Below the pieces are notes generated by a model, which was given only the letters and a program-made list of their open reading frames with translations, was not told the origin of the DNA and did not search any database. From Pseudonocardia sp. ICBG1293 (GTDB lineage Bacteria > Actinomycetota > Actinomycetes > Mycobacteriales > Pseudonocardiaceae), in NCBI RefSeq assembly GCF_020131355.1, contig NZ_JAHLEL010000047.1, positions 310,001 through 374,000 of the forward strand: a stretch of 64,000 nt of DNA, given 5' to 3'. This document shows positions 1 to 7,752 of the stretch, in pieces. Position 1 is the stretch's first letter; every line of letters starts with the position of its first letter. The translations under genes were made by a program, and so were the position numbers.

Positions 1-249
1 CCCGTGCGCCGCCCAGAAGTCGACCAGCGGGCGGTAGCCGTGGCGCGAGGACAGGAACGCCGACGCACCGTGGCCGTGCGAGAACACGATCACCGGCAGA
101 CCGGTGCCGGTGACCGGGGCGGACACGGTGAGCTCGAGCGGTCGCACGCGATGCGGGAGGTCGATCCTGACGGGACCGTAGGACAGGATCGCCGTCGGTG
201 CCGCGACGGGAATCCGCCCGCTGTGCACGACCGGGTCGGGGTTGCTCAT
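1..249 (-). CDS. Alpha/beta hydrolase, partial (C-terminus off window)
   Basis: Reading leftward from ATG at 249, the frame stays open to the window edge (83 codons). The protein begins MSNPDPVVHSGRIPV and contains a beta-strand followed by VIVFSHGHGASAFLSSRHGY. The FSHGHG stretch is the oxyanion-hole region of alpha/beta hydrolases of the chlorophyllase or platelet-activating-factor acetylhydrolase type. The nucleophile elbow and catalytic acid/His lie outside the window, so substrate and activity cannot be judged. It is transcribed in the same direction as the DUF1345 gene, which ends 22 bases upstream, so co-transcription is likely. Confidence 0.6.
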   Translation of the reverse strand, partial: MSNPDPVVHSGRIPVAAPTAILSYGPVRIDLPHRVRPLELTVSAPVTGTGLPVIVFSHGHGASAFLSSRHGYRPLVDFWAAHG

Positions 250-271
250 CAGAACCTCTCGGTACTGGGGG

Positions 272-1063
272 TCAGGGGGCGACGGCGACGAGCAGGGACA
301 CGAGCAGCGCGATGAGCACGGTGTTGAAGACGAACGCGACGACGGTGTGCACACCCGCGGTCCGGCGCATCGCGCGGCTGGTCACGGTCACCTCCGCGCC
401 GTTGTAGGCGGTACCGATCTGCACCGAGAGGTACAGGTAGTCGGCCAGCTGCGGCGGGCCCTCGTCGAGGACGCCGCGGAACTCCAGCCCGCCGCGGTGG
501 GCGTTCTCGCGGGCGTAGTGCACGGCGTAGACGATGGTGATCAGCAGCCACGTCGAGGCCACGACCAGGACCGCCAGCACCACGACGAGCGGGTCGTCAC
601 GCAGCTGCGGCAGGACGGAGGCGGCGACGACCGCACCGATCGCCGCCGCGCAGAACCACACGGCTGCGTGCGGTCCCGCGCTGCCGGCGAGCCACTCGGT
701 GCGGCGTCGACGCCGGCGTCCCCGCGGGTCCTCCCGCAGCCACTCCCGCAGCTCGGCGCCGTCCGCGCGACGCAGGACCGCCCAGGTGAGGCCCGCGTAG
801 AGCAGCGAGTGGACACACCAGGTGCCGAAGTAGACCACGACGACGAACCGGAGCGACCCGACACCGGCCGGTTCGACGGCGGCGACGACGCCGTAGCAGG
901 CGGCCAGGACGGCGGTGACGATGCTGGTGAGGAGGTAGCGGGCGGTGTCGGAGCTCAGCCGCGGGCGGCGGCTGCCCGGGAGGTCGTCCCCGGACCGGGC
1001 ACCGGCCCGCCCCGGTGACGGAACGCCGCCCCGGCGCGCGGGGTCAGAGGGTGCAACGGGCAT
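272..1063 (-). CDS. DUF1345 family integral membrane protein
   Basis: About 263 aa. Several hydrophobic segments are visible (for example YLLTSIVTAVLAACYGVVAA, AVWFCAAAIGAVVAASVL, LVVVLAVLVVASTWLLI). The C-terminus carries the family signature QIGTAYNGAEVTVTSRAMRR followed by a last membrane helix ending LLVAVAP. DUF1345 proteins are inner-membrane proteins of unknown function. ATG at 1063 is chosen over ATG at 1081 because GGAGG lies about nine bases ahead of it. With this start the gene overlaps the end of the upstream hydrolase gene by 20 bases, so translation is probably coupled. The charged Arg-rich N-terminus is presumably cytoplasmic. Confidence 0.65.
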   Translation of the reverse strand: MPVAPSDPARRGGVPSPGRAGARSGDDLPGSRRPRLSSDTARYLLTSIVTAVLAACYGVVAAVEPAGVGSLRFVVVVYFGTWCVHSLLYAGLTWAVLRRADGAELREWLREDPRGRRRRRRTEWLAGSAGPHAAVWFCAAAIGAVVAASVLPQLRDDPLVVVLAVLVVASTWLLITIVYAVHYARENAHRGGLEFRGVLDEGPPQLADYLYLSVQIGTAYNGAEVTVTSRAMRRTAGVHTVVAFVFNTVLIALLVSLLVAVAP

Positions 1064-2597
1064 CGGCCGGTGCCTCCGCATCGATCAGGTAGTCGGCCAC
1101 CGCGTCGTCGATGCAGGGGTTGGCGGCCACGAGCACCGCGCCGTGCCGCTCGCCCTGCACGGTCAGCAGGGCGGCCCGCAACGTCCCGGCGAGGGCGATC
1201 CCGCCCTCGTGCGGCGCCGCGGGATCGCCGGTGACCGACACGACGAGCGTGCGCGGCAGTCCCGGGATGTCGGTGGCGTAGGGGGCGCCCAGGGTCGGTG
1301 CGGACGGCCACGCCTCGCAGACGTCGCGGGCCGGGGTCCCGCGACCGTCGTCCATGAACGGAGCGGCCGCCAGCATCCGCCCGCGCATCGCGGTCTCCTG
1401 CTCCGGGCTCTGGCGTTCGCGGTCGTTGCAGTGGGTGGCGAAGGCCCCCTCCAGGAAGGTGGAGTAGCTGCCGTCGGCCTGGATGTCGTGGGCGGCGTCG
1501 CGGGCGGCGAGCAGTGGGCCGCCGCGGCCCTCCGACAGCGCCGTCAGCCCATCGGTGATCGTCGGCCACGCCTCCTGCTGGTAGAGGCTGAAGAGCACCG
1601 CCTCGACCGCACCCCGGTAGGTCAGCCGCCGCTCCGGTCCGACCGAGACCGGGTCGTCGACCAACGGCCGGACCAGCTCGTGGAACCGGGTCGTCGCCCG
1701 AGCCGGGTCGTCCCCGAGCGGACATCCCCGGCGGGTGGCGCAGTCGGCGGCCATGGCGTCGAACGAGCGCTGGAACCCGGCGAACTGCTGGACCATCCGC
1801 TCCTGGATGCGCAGGTTCGGGTCGATGCCGCCGTCGAGCACCATGGTGCGCACCCGCTCGGGGAACATCTCGCCGTAGACGGCACCGAGCCGGGTGCCGT
1901 AGCTGGCGCCCAGGAAGTTCAGCCGGTCGTCGCCGAGCGCTGCGCGCAGCACGTCCATGTCCCGGGCGGTGTCCCGGCTGCCCAGATGACCGATGACCTC
2001 GGCCCCGCCGGAGCCGTCGGCGCAGCGGCGCGCCACCCGGGCGGTCTCGGCCTCGCTCCAGGTCTCCCCGCCGAAGAAGAAGCTCGCGACGAGCCGGTCC
2101 TGACGGCGCTCGTCGTCGGTGAAGCAGTCCACCGTGGGGGTGGACGCCCCGGTGCCCCGCATGTCGAACCCGACCAGATCGAACCGCTCACCGATCCGCG
2201 CGTACCCGGGCAACGTCGTGAGCAGCGCGGCGTGCGCCATCCCCGGCGATGCCGGTCCGCCCGGGTTGACCACGAGCGAGCCGATCGGTTCCCCGCGGGC
2301 GGGGACGCGCAGCACCCCGAGCTCGGCCGTGCGGCCTCCGGGATCCTCGTAGTCCAGCGGGACCCGCAGGCGCGCGCACTCGAGCCCGTCGTGGGGGAAC
2401 AGGGCCCGGTCCTTGTCGGTGATCGCGTAGTCCGCGCACGGGCCGAACGCGAGCTCCTGACCGTAGAAGGGGCTCAGCTCCGGGGGCGTGCCCCGGGCCC
2501 GGTCCGCACCCGTCGCCGGTGCGGCGACACAGCCCGCGGCGAGACCCACCAGGGCGGCGAGTGCGAGCAACGAGCGGAGACGCGGGAGGCGGGACAC
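1044..2597 (-). CDS. Secreted lipoprotein alpha/beta hydrolase with TAP-like C-terminal domain
   Basis: About 517 aa from a GTG start. The N-terminus MSRLPRLRSLLALAALVGLA followed by AGC is a lipoprotein signal peptide with lipobox Cys23. Further along come an oxyanion-hole NPGGPASPG (about 111-119), a DMRGTG strand and the nucleophile elbow GASYG with Ser232. Near the C-terminus, GERHGAVLVAANPCIDDAVADYL supplies the catalytic His and the TAP-like domain signature. This architecture matches Streptomyces SlpD/SlpE and tripeptidyl aminopeptidases, which are exported serine peptidases or esterases. Substrate is not predictable from sequence. It is divergent from the MerR-type gene across a 216-base gap. 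Confidence 0.8.
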   Translation of the reverse strand: MSRLPRLRSLLALAALVGLAAGCVAAPATGADRARGTPPELSPFYGQELAFGPCADYAITDKDRALFPHDGLECARLRVPLDYEDPGGRTAELGVLRVPARGEPIGSLVVNPGGPASPGMAHAALLTTLPGYARIGERFDLVGFDMRGTGASTPTVDCFTDDERRQDRLVASFFFGGETWSEAETARVARRCADGSGGAEVIGHLGSRDTARDMDVLRAALGDDRLNFLGASYGTRLGAVYGEMFPERVRTMVLDGGIDPNLRIQERMVQQFAGFQRSFDAMAADCATRRGCPLGDDPARATTRFHELVRPLVDDPVSVGPERRLTYRGAVEAVLFSLYQQEAWPTITDGLTALSEGRGGPLLAARDAAHDIQADGSYSTFLEGAFATHCNDRERQSPEQETAMRGRMLAAAPFMDDGRGTPARDVCEAWPSAPTLGAPYATDIPGLPRTLVVSVTGDPAAPHEGGIALAGTLRAALLTVQGERHGAVLVAANPCIDDAVADYLIDAEAPADARCTL

Positions 2598-2813
2598 GAC
2601 GGGAGTACTCCATCCGGCTGAGCTACGGTGACGGAGTCAGGAGACACCTGGCCGTTGCGTCCACCTCAAGACACACGTGTCCGCACCGTGGTCGCCGCAT
2701 CCGACGGCGTGCCTCCCCACGACGGCATCGCGCCGGACGGGGGCACCCCCCGGTGGCCGGTGGGAACCGTCCGGCACCGTCCGGAGACGCATCCCGAGGA
2801 GGGACAGGTCGTC
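2598..2813. promoter_or_regulatory. Divergent intergenic region between hydrolase and MerR-type gene
   Basis: This 216-base stretch must hold the promoters of the leftward hydrolase gene and the rightward MerR-type gene. A GAGGAGG ribosome-binding site at about 2797-2803 precedes the GTG start at 2814. An ACTCC/GGAGT repeat pair (about 2605 and 2633) flanks a putative spacer, but it is too short to be called an operator with confidence. No other gene was seen. Confidence 0.35.
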
Positions 2814-3487
2814 GTGTGGAGTCCCAGCCGGCTGGCCGAGCTCGCGGGCACCAGCCGTCGCGCGGTCCGGCACTACCACGAACTCGGTCTGCTGCCGGAG
2901 CCCGAACGCCGGTCGAACGGCTACCAGTACTACGGGGTGGACCATCTCGTCCGGCTGATCCGGATCCGGAGACTGACCGGCTGCCCACCGAGGTGGTGAG
3001 TGCCCTGATCGCCGAGGTCACGCGTGACGTCGAGCGACTGCAGCAGACCCGCTCGGAGCTGGTGGCGATGCTCGACCAGGCCGCCCCGACCGATGTGCCG
3101 CTGTCGATCGCCCGTCGGGTCGAGGGGCTGCCGCCGGTGGAGCGGGCCCTCGTCGTGGTCCTCAGCCGCGTGCTCGCCCCGGAGCCGCTGCAGGCCTACC
3201 TGGACCTCCTCCCGCCCTACCGGGCCGGCCCCGCCGTCCAGGCCTTCGACGCCCTGCCCCCCGACGCGGACGGGGCCCGGCGCGAGAGCGTCGCGGCAGG
3301 GGTGGCCGACCATCTCGGGGTGCTGGCCGGAGGGCGCGCCGCGCAGATCCGGCTCAGCGACGACGCGCTGCCGCGATCCGGTCACGCGCGGCGGACCGTC
3401 GACGAGGCCGTCGGCAACCTGTACAACGCCGCGCAGCTCGACGTCCTCGGCAGGGCGCAGCGGCGCCTCGGCCGGTTCCGGTCCTAG
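2814..3487 (+). pseudogene. MerR-family transcriptional regulator, broken by a 1-base frameshift
   Basis: The GTG at 2814 starts an N-terminal winged-helix domain (SPSRLAELAGTSRRAVRHYH, then LGLLPEPERRSNGYQYYG, then LVRLIRIRRLTG), the classic MerR DNA-binding head. In this frame the protein stops at 2999. A different frame continues with LPTEVVSALIAEVTRDVERL, then a coiled-coil-like linker and an effector-type C-terminal domain ending RRLGRFRS at 3487. Adding a single C at about 2979-2982 (ACC GGC CTG CCC) joins both halves into one protein of about 224 aa. So this is either a recent 1-base deletion or a sequencing error. The stop codon at 3485-3487 coincides with an IS insertion point. Confidence 0.75.
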
Positions 3488-3501
3488 GGCGCGTCTCCTA
3501 A
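3487..3501 (+). repeat. Left terminal inverted repeat of IS427-like element
   Basis: GGGCGCGTCTCCTAA; pairs with 6381-6395 with one mismatch (GGGCGTGTCTCCTAA on the complement). Confidence 0.85.
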
Positions 3502-4134
3502 CCCGGCTGGTCGGGCCTGCGCGATGATCAGTAGGTGTCGCGCCGTGCCGTCCTGACCGATGCCCAGTGGGACCGACTCGAGCCGTTACTGCCCTCGTCG
3601 GACGGGATGCCAGGGCGCCCGTTCGCCGATCACCGCAGAGTGATCGAGGGGATCATCTACCGGTTCCGCTGCGGGCGGGCCTGGCGTGATGTCCCGGTCG
3701 AGTTCGGGCCGTGGCAGACCCTATGGAAACGCCACCGCCGCTACTGCGGTGACGGCACCTGGGACCACGTTCTCGCAGCTCTGCTCGCCGATGCCGACTC
3801 CGCCGGTCTCGTGGACTGGGCCGTGTCGGTCGACTCGACGATCATCCGCGCTCACCAACACGCCGCGACCCTGCAGCGAGACACAGGGGGCCGGATCGAA
3901 CTACAAGAATCTGCTGATCGAGCCGCCCGATCACGCCTTGGGCCGCTCCCGCGGAGGGCTCGGCACGAAGATCCACCAGCTCGTTGACGGACACGGCCGC
4001 CCGCTGGTCGTACTGGTCGGCCCTGGCCAGGCCGGTGACGCCCCGATGTTCGCGCACCTGATGTCACATCTGAGCGTCGGACGGGTCGGTCCGGGCCGAC
4101 CGCGGACCCGACCCGAGCGGGTCCGCGCAGATAA

Positions 4135-5114
4135 GAGGTCGCGCGGATTGGTTGGTGATCATGGACGTCGTGCAGGTCGGGCGTTCCAGCGGTGTGTGGT
4201 CCAGGCCTGCCGAATCAAGCTACGGAGTGTGACGATCGTGTCGGCGAGGTCGAAGAACGCGTCGACGACGATTTCTCGTCGTTCGTAGCAGCGCTGCAGC
4301 CGGTTGAAGCTGTTGTGCCAAGCGTTGGTCCGCTCGACGTGCCAGCGGCGGGTGGCCTGGATCGGCGCTTTCTCACCCTTGTGCGCGATCTCGCCGTGCA
4401 GGCCTCGTTCGGCCAGCGTGTCGCGGGTCTTGCCGGAGTCATAGCCGGCGTCGAGGTGCACGGTGATGTCGTCGGGCAGCGGGCCGAGAGCATCGAGGCG
4501 GTCGAGGGTGGGGCCCAGTAGCGGGGAGTCGTGCCGGTTGGCTCCGGCCAGGACTCGGCCCAGCGGGATGCCGTATCCCTCGACGAGCACCGAACGTTTC
4601 ATACCCTGTTTGCGCCGGTCCACCGGCGACGGACCGGCGACCTCGCCGCCGCCGGGGGCCTTGGTGATGGCGCCATCGACGGCGATGTCGTGCAGCAGCA
4701 GACCGACGATGCGGTCGTAGGCGTCCAGGACGATCCGACGCAGCTGGGCGAAGACCCCGAGCCTGATCCACTCGTCACGACGATCGCGGATGGTGGTCGC
4801 CGAGCAGGTGCTGTCAGCGATGCCCTCATACGAGCAGCCGAACCGCAGTACCTGCAGGAGCTTGTCGAACACGATCCGATCCGCGATCCGGCGGCGATGG
4901 CAGCCCAGCGGATGGGTGGGATCGAACTCGTCTCGATGAGGCAGCAGCGCGGTGAACTGGTCCCACAACGGCTCGGTCAGCCATGATGGCAGGGTGGGCA
5001 CGCGGCCTCCAGACGATCACGAAGCGTAGATAACTTCATGATCGGCAGGCCCGTACCCGCCCTCGCCCCCAGACACTCGACCGCGGCCAAGCTGTGACCA
5101 ATCCGCGCGACCTC
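4135..5114 (-). mobile_element. Nested IS5-family insertion sequence, tandem copy 1
   Basis: This 980-bp element is bounded by perfect 18-bp inverted repeats (GAGGTCGCGCGGATTGGT at the left; ACCAATCCGCGCGACCTC at the right). The flanks are TAA at 4132-4134 and TAA at 5115-5117, consistent with the 3-bp TNA target of the IS1031-like branch of the IS5 family. It lies inside the second half of the host IS transposase. The sequence repeats at an exact offset of 983 bases as copy 2. Confidence 0.9.
4159..5001 (-). CDS. IS5-family transposase (nested copy 1)
   Basis: 280 aa, intact, starting MPTLPSWLTEPLWDQFTALL. The N-terminal region has the helix-turn-helix-like segment GCSYEGIADSTCSATTIRDR. DDE residues are visible as DIAVDGAITK (first Asp), VHLDAGYDSGK (second Asp) and the Glu in WHVERTNAWHNSFNRLQRCY. 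The YxxxR-like signature around the Glu is typical of IS4/IS5-type transposases. The gene fills most of its element. It appears functional and could act on both copies. Confidence 0.9.
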   Translation of the reverse strand: MPTLPSWLTEPLWDQFTALLPHRDEFDPTHPLGCHRRRIADRIVFDKLLQVLRFGCSYEGIADSTCSATTIRDRRDEWIRLGVFAQLRRIVLDAYDRIVGLLLHDIAVDGAITKAPGGGEVAGPSPVDRRKQGMKRSVLVEGYGIPLGRVLAGANRHDSPLLGPTLDRLDALGPLPDDITVHLDAGYDSGKTRDTLAERGLHGEIAHKGEKAPIQATRRWHVERTNAWHNSFNRLQRCYERREIVVDAFFDLADTIVTLRSLIRQAWTTHRWNARPARRP

Positions 5115-5135
5115 TAAGAGGTCGCGCGGATTGGT
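5097..5135. repeat. Head-to-tail IS junction: abutted terminal inverted repeats with 3-bp spacer
   Basis: The right end of copy 1 (5097-5114) and the left end of copy 2 (5118-5135) form a near-perfect palindrome around the shared TAA. Such abutted ends resemble the junctions of IS circles or tandem dimers, which in other IS families are highly reactive. Reactivity here is inference. Confidence 0.8.
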
Positions 5136-6097
5136 TGGTGATCATGGACGTCGTGCAGGTCGGGCGTTCCAGCGGTGTGTGGTCCAGGCCTGCCGAATCA
5201 AGCTACGGAGTGTGACGATCGTGTCGGCGAGGTCGAAGAACGCGTCGACGACGATTTCTCGTCGTTCGTAGCAGCGCTGCAGCCGGTTGAAGCTGTTGTG
5301 CCAAGCGTTGGTCCGCTCGACGTGCCAGCGGCGGGTGGCCTGGATCGGCGCTTTCTCACCCTTGTGCGCGATCTCGCCGTGCAGGCCTCGTTCGGCCAGC
5401 GTGTCGCGGGTCTTGCCGGAGTCATAGCCGGCGTCGAGGTGCACGGTGATGTCGTCGGGCAGCGGGCCGAGAGCATCGAGGCGGTCGAGGGTGGGGCCCA
5501 GTAGCGGGGAGTCGTGCCGGTTGGCTCCGGCCAGGACTCGGCCCAGCGGGATGCCGTATCCCTCGACGAGCACCGAACGTTTCATACCCTGTTTGCGCCG
5601 GTCCACCGGCGACGGACCGGCGACCTCGCCGCCGCCGGGGGCCTTGGTGATGGCGCCATCGACGGCGATGTCGTGCAGCAGCAGACCGACGATGCGGTCG
5701 TAGGCGTCCAGGACGATCCGACGCAGCTGGGCGAAGACCCCGAGCCTGATCCACTCGTCACGACGATCGCGGATGGTGGTCGCCGAGCAGGTGCTGTCAG
5801 CGATGCCCTCATACGAGCAGCCGAACCGCAGTACCTGCAGGAGCTTGTCGAACACGATCCGATCCGCGATCCGGCGGCGATGGCAGCCCAGCGGATGGGT
5901 GGGATCGAACTCGTCTCGATGAGGCAGCAGCGCGGTGAACTGGTCCCACAACGGCTCGGTCAGCCATGATGGCAGGGTGGGCACGCGGCCTCCAGACGAT
6001 CACGAAGCGTAGATAACTTCATGATCGGCAGGCCCGTACCCGCCCTCGCCCCCAGACACTCGACCGCGGCCAAGCTGTGACCAATCCGCGCGACCTC
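5118..6097 (-). mobile_element. Nested IS5-family insertion sequence, tandem copy 2
   Basis: Same 980-bp sequence as 4135-5114, in the same orientation. All reading frames compared between the copies give identical proteins. It is flanked by TAA at 5115-5117 and 6098-6100. The overall order is TAA-IS-TAA-IS-TAA, so the two copies share the middle target triplet. Confidence 0.9.
5142..5984 (-). CDS. IS5-family transposase (nested copy 2)
   Basis: 280 aa and identical in sequence to the protein of copy 1, with the same DDE residues. Complete identity implies very recent duplication, a mechanism that produces tandem dimers, or an assembly artefact. Confidence 0.9.
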   Translation of the reverse strand: MPTLPSWLTEPLWDQFTALLPHRDEFDPTHPLGCHRRRIADRIVFDKLLQVLRFGCSYEGIADSTCSATTIRDRRDEWIRLGVFAQLRRIVLDAYDRIVGLLLHDIAVDGAITKAPGGGEVAGPSPVDRRKQGMKRSVLVEGYGIPLGRVLAGANRHDSPLLGPTLDRLDALGPLPDDITVHLDAGYDSGKTRDTLAERGLHGEIAHKGEKAPIQATRRWHVERTNAWHNSFNRLQRCYERREIVVDAFFDLADTIVTLRSLIRQAWTTHRWNARPARRP

Positions 6098-6380
6098 TAA
6101 GGCCTACTCCTCACGCGCCATCCGCGCCCACCTGCGCGGACGACGGATCGTCGCGGTCATCCCGGAGCCGGCTGACCAGCAGGGACACCGGAAACGACGC
6201 GGCACACGCGGCGGCCGACCACCGGCGTTCGACCGGGTCGACTACCGCGGCCGCAACGTCGTCGAACGCGGGTTCTGCGAGGTCAAGCAGTGGCGCGGCC
6301 TCGCGACCCGCTACGACAAACTCGCCCTGACCTACCGCGGCGGAGTTGCACTGAAGGCCATCGTCACCTGGTTGCGCACT

Positions 6381-6395
6381 TTAGGAGACACGCCC
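6381..6395 (-). repeat. Right terminal inverted repeat of IS427-like element
   Basis: TTAGGAGACACGCCC; complement of the left end except for one base. The transposase stop codon TAG (6396-6398) is formed by the flanking target-duplication TA plus the next host base. Confidence 0.85.
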
Positions 6396-6402
6396 TAGTC
6401 CC

Positions 6403-6423
6403 GGGGCCTGTCCGTGCGGCCCC
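6403..6423. terminator. Possible bidirectional hairpin terminator
   Basis: GGGGCC (6403-6408) and GGCCCC (6418-6423) form a 6-bp GC stem with a 9-base loop. It sits between the rightward MerR/IS unit and the 3' end of the leftward response-regulator gene (6450). There is no T-tract, so this is only a candidate. Confidence 0.35.
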
Positions 6424-6449
6424 GCCCCGCGTGCGGCCCCGCCCCCCGG

Positions 6450-7148
6450 TCACTCCTGCGGGACGGGCACCGGCTCCGCGCGGTCCGCGGCCTCGGACAC
6501 GGCCGGGCAGGTGGGGGCGATCTGCCGGGCGATGACCGCCGCCTGGAGCCGCGAGCGGACACCGATCTTGGCCATGACCCGGGAGACGTGGCTCTTCACC
6601 GTGGTCTCGGTGATGTACAGGTCGCACGCGATGTCGGCGTTGGAGAGCCCGCGTCCGAGGCAGGCCAGGACCTCGCACTCGCGACCGGTCAGGTCCGCGA
6701 CCCCGGCGGGTGCGCCGACCATCGCCGAGGAGTCGGAGAACGTGCGCAGGAGCTCCCGGGTCACCTCCGGGGACAGCACGCCGTCCCCGCGGGCCACCGA
6801 GTGCACGGCCTCGACCAGCCGGTCGGCGGGCGTCGTCTTGAGCAGGAACCCTGCGGCCCCGGCGCGCAGCGCCGCCATGACGTACTCGTCGATTCCGAAC
6901 GTGGTCAGCATGAGCACCTCGCACAGTCCCTCGCCGACGATCATGCGGGTGGCGGTGAGCCCGTCGGTGCCCGGCATCCGGACGTCCATCAGCGCCACGT
7001 CGACGTCCAGCCGGCGGGCCATCTCCACCGCCATCGCCCCGTCGGCGGCCTCCCCGACGACCTCGATCCCCGCGGCCGGGTCCAGGATCATCCGGATGCC
7101 GACGCGGACCGCGGACATGTCGTCGACCACCAGTACTCGAACCGTCAC
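6450..7148 (-). CDS. LuxR/NarL-family response regulator
   Basis: 232 aa from GTG at 7148, preceded by a strong GAGGAGGA site. The receiver domain has the acidic pair VVDD, the phospho-acceptor Asp55 in VALMDVRMPG, the Thr of MLTTFG and the Lys in FLLKTTP. The output domain is a GerE/LuxR helix-turn-helix (LTGRECEVLACLGRGLSNAD, then TVKSHVSRVMAKIGV). It binds DNA and activates or represses promoters after phosphorylation. No histidine kinase gene is adjacent, so it is an orphan in this window. It is the last gene of the leftward NRPS gene string, separated from the MaoC-like gene by 100 bases. A role as pathway regulator is plausible but inferred from position only. Confidence 0.85.
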   Translation of the reverse strand: MTVRVLVVDDMSAVRVGIRMILDPAAGIEVVGEAADGAMAVEMARRLDVDVALMDVRMPGTDGLTATRMIVGEGLCEVLMLTTFGIDEYVMAALRAGAAGFLLKTTPADRLVEAVHSVARGDGVLSPEVTRELLRTFSDSSAMVGAPAGVADLTGRECEVLACLGRGLSNADIACDLYITETTVKSHVSRVMAKIGVRSRLQAAVIARQIAPTCPAVSEAADRAEPVPVPQE

Positions 7149-7248
7149 GAGTCCTCCTCGTCCTGTGGGTGGCGCCGCCCTCCCGCGCCGCCGACCGGCC
7201 ACGCGGCGGTACGGGGCGCGGCCGTCGACGGAGCGGGGTGGTGCCCGC

Positions 7249-7752
7249 TCACCGGGGCACGCCCGGATACAGGATCTGCTGCTCGGCCCGGCACCCGAGC
7301 CTGCCGGACCGGCCGTGCAGGCGCAGCCCCAGTGTGATCTGGAACCAGTCGCGGGGCCGGTGCCGTGCGGCGAGCAGGTCGACCGTCAGCCGGACCTGTT
7401 CCCCCACGGCCACCAGGTCGGGGAACCGCACGCCGGTGACCGCGTGGTTGACGGCCATGCCGGGACCCGCGACGTCGAAGACCGTCTCGGAGAGCGGTAC
7501 GACCAGCGCCAGCAGCAGGAAACCCGGTACGAGGCCGGTCTCCCGATGGTCCTCGTCGCCGCTGGCCGCGCGGTAGACGGCGACCCGCTCGGCGGTCACG
7601 GTCAGCCCGGCGCTGGTGCCGAGCCGCTGCCCGACCCCGGCCACGAGTGCCGCCGGGGTGAGCACCGCCGGCGCCGGGGCCGTCGGGTCGTCGCCGACAC
7701 CGGCCGGGCCCACGGTGGTGGCCGGGCCCGCCGGCGCGGCACCGCCGGTCAT
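7249..7752 (-). CDS. MaoC-like hotdog-fold protein (dehydratase-type, degenerate active site)
   Basis: 167 aa. The layout resembles HadB/MaoC-type (R)-hydroxyacyl dehydratases: a region AVYRAASGDEDHRETG, a hydrophobic helix LVPGFLLLALVVPL, then VNHAVTGVRFPDLVAVGEQV and a terminal strand region ending EQQILYPG. In active family members the helix is preceded by an Asp and by AHG containing the catalytic His; here the His position reads VPG. So hydratase activity is doubtful. It starts inside the stop of the InhA-like gene (ATGA overlap), so the two are translated together. Its likely role is in processing an acyl chain with the enoyl reductase and ketosynthase of the same locus. Confidence 0.6.
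   Translation of the reverse strand: MTGGAAPAGPATTVGPAGVGDDPTAPAPAVLTPAALVAGVGQRLGTSAGLTVTAERVAVYRAASGDEDHRETGLVPGFLLLALVVPLSETVFDVAGPGMAVNHAVTGVRFPDLVAVGEQVRLTVDLLAARHRPRDWFQITLGLRLHGRSGRLGCRAEQQILYPGVPR

Larger units (their letters stand above)
3487..6395 (+). mobile_element. IS5-family (IS427-like) insertion sequence, interrupted by two nested IS copies
   Basis: The ends are imperfect inverted repeats GGGCGCGTCTCCTAA (3487-3501) and TTAGGAGACACGCCC (6381-6395), differing at one position. Flanking TA dinucleotides (3485-3486 and 6396-6397) are a 2-bp target duplication, as is usual for IS427-group elements. Removing the nested insert (4135-6100) leaves about 943 bp, a normal size for the group. 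The transposase is split between two frames and physically interrupted, so this element is inactive as it stands. Confidence 0.85.
3535..6398 (+). pseudogene. IS5-family transposase (two-frame), disrupted by nested insertion
   Basis: The first frame starts with GTG at 3535 (MSRRAVLTDAQWDRLEPLLP) and carries the helix-turn-helix region, FRCGRAWRDVP and the first catalytic Asp (SVDSTIIRAHQ). At a GGGGG run near 3884-3888 the family sequence moves one base forward into a second frame (SNYKNLLIEPPDHALGRSRG, then KIHQLVDGHGRPL), as in IS427-group elements that use frameshifting. That frame reaches the second Asp in ...VRADK at 4134, where the nested elements begin. It resumes at 6101 with AYSSRAIRAHLRG and contains the Glu motif VVERGFCEVKQW, ending at 6398. 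Rejoining 4134 to 6101 restores the ADKAYSSR motif exactly. Confidence 0.85.
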
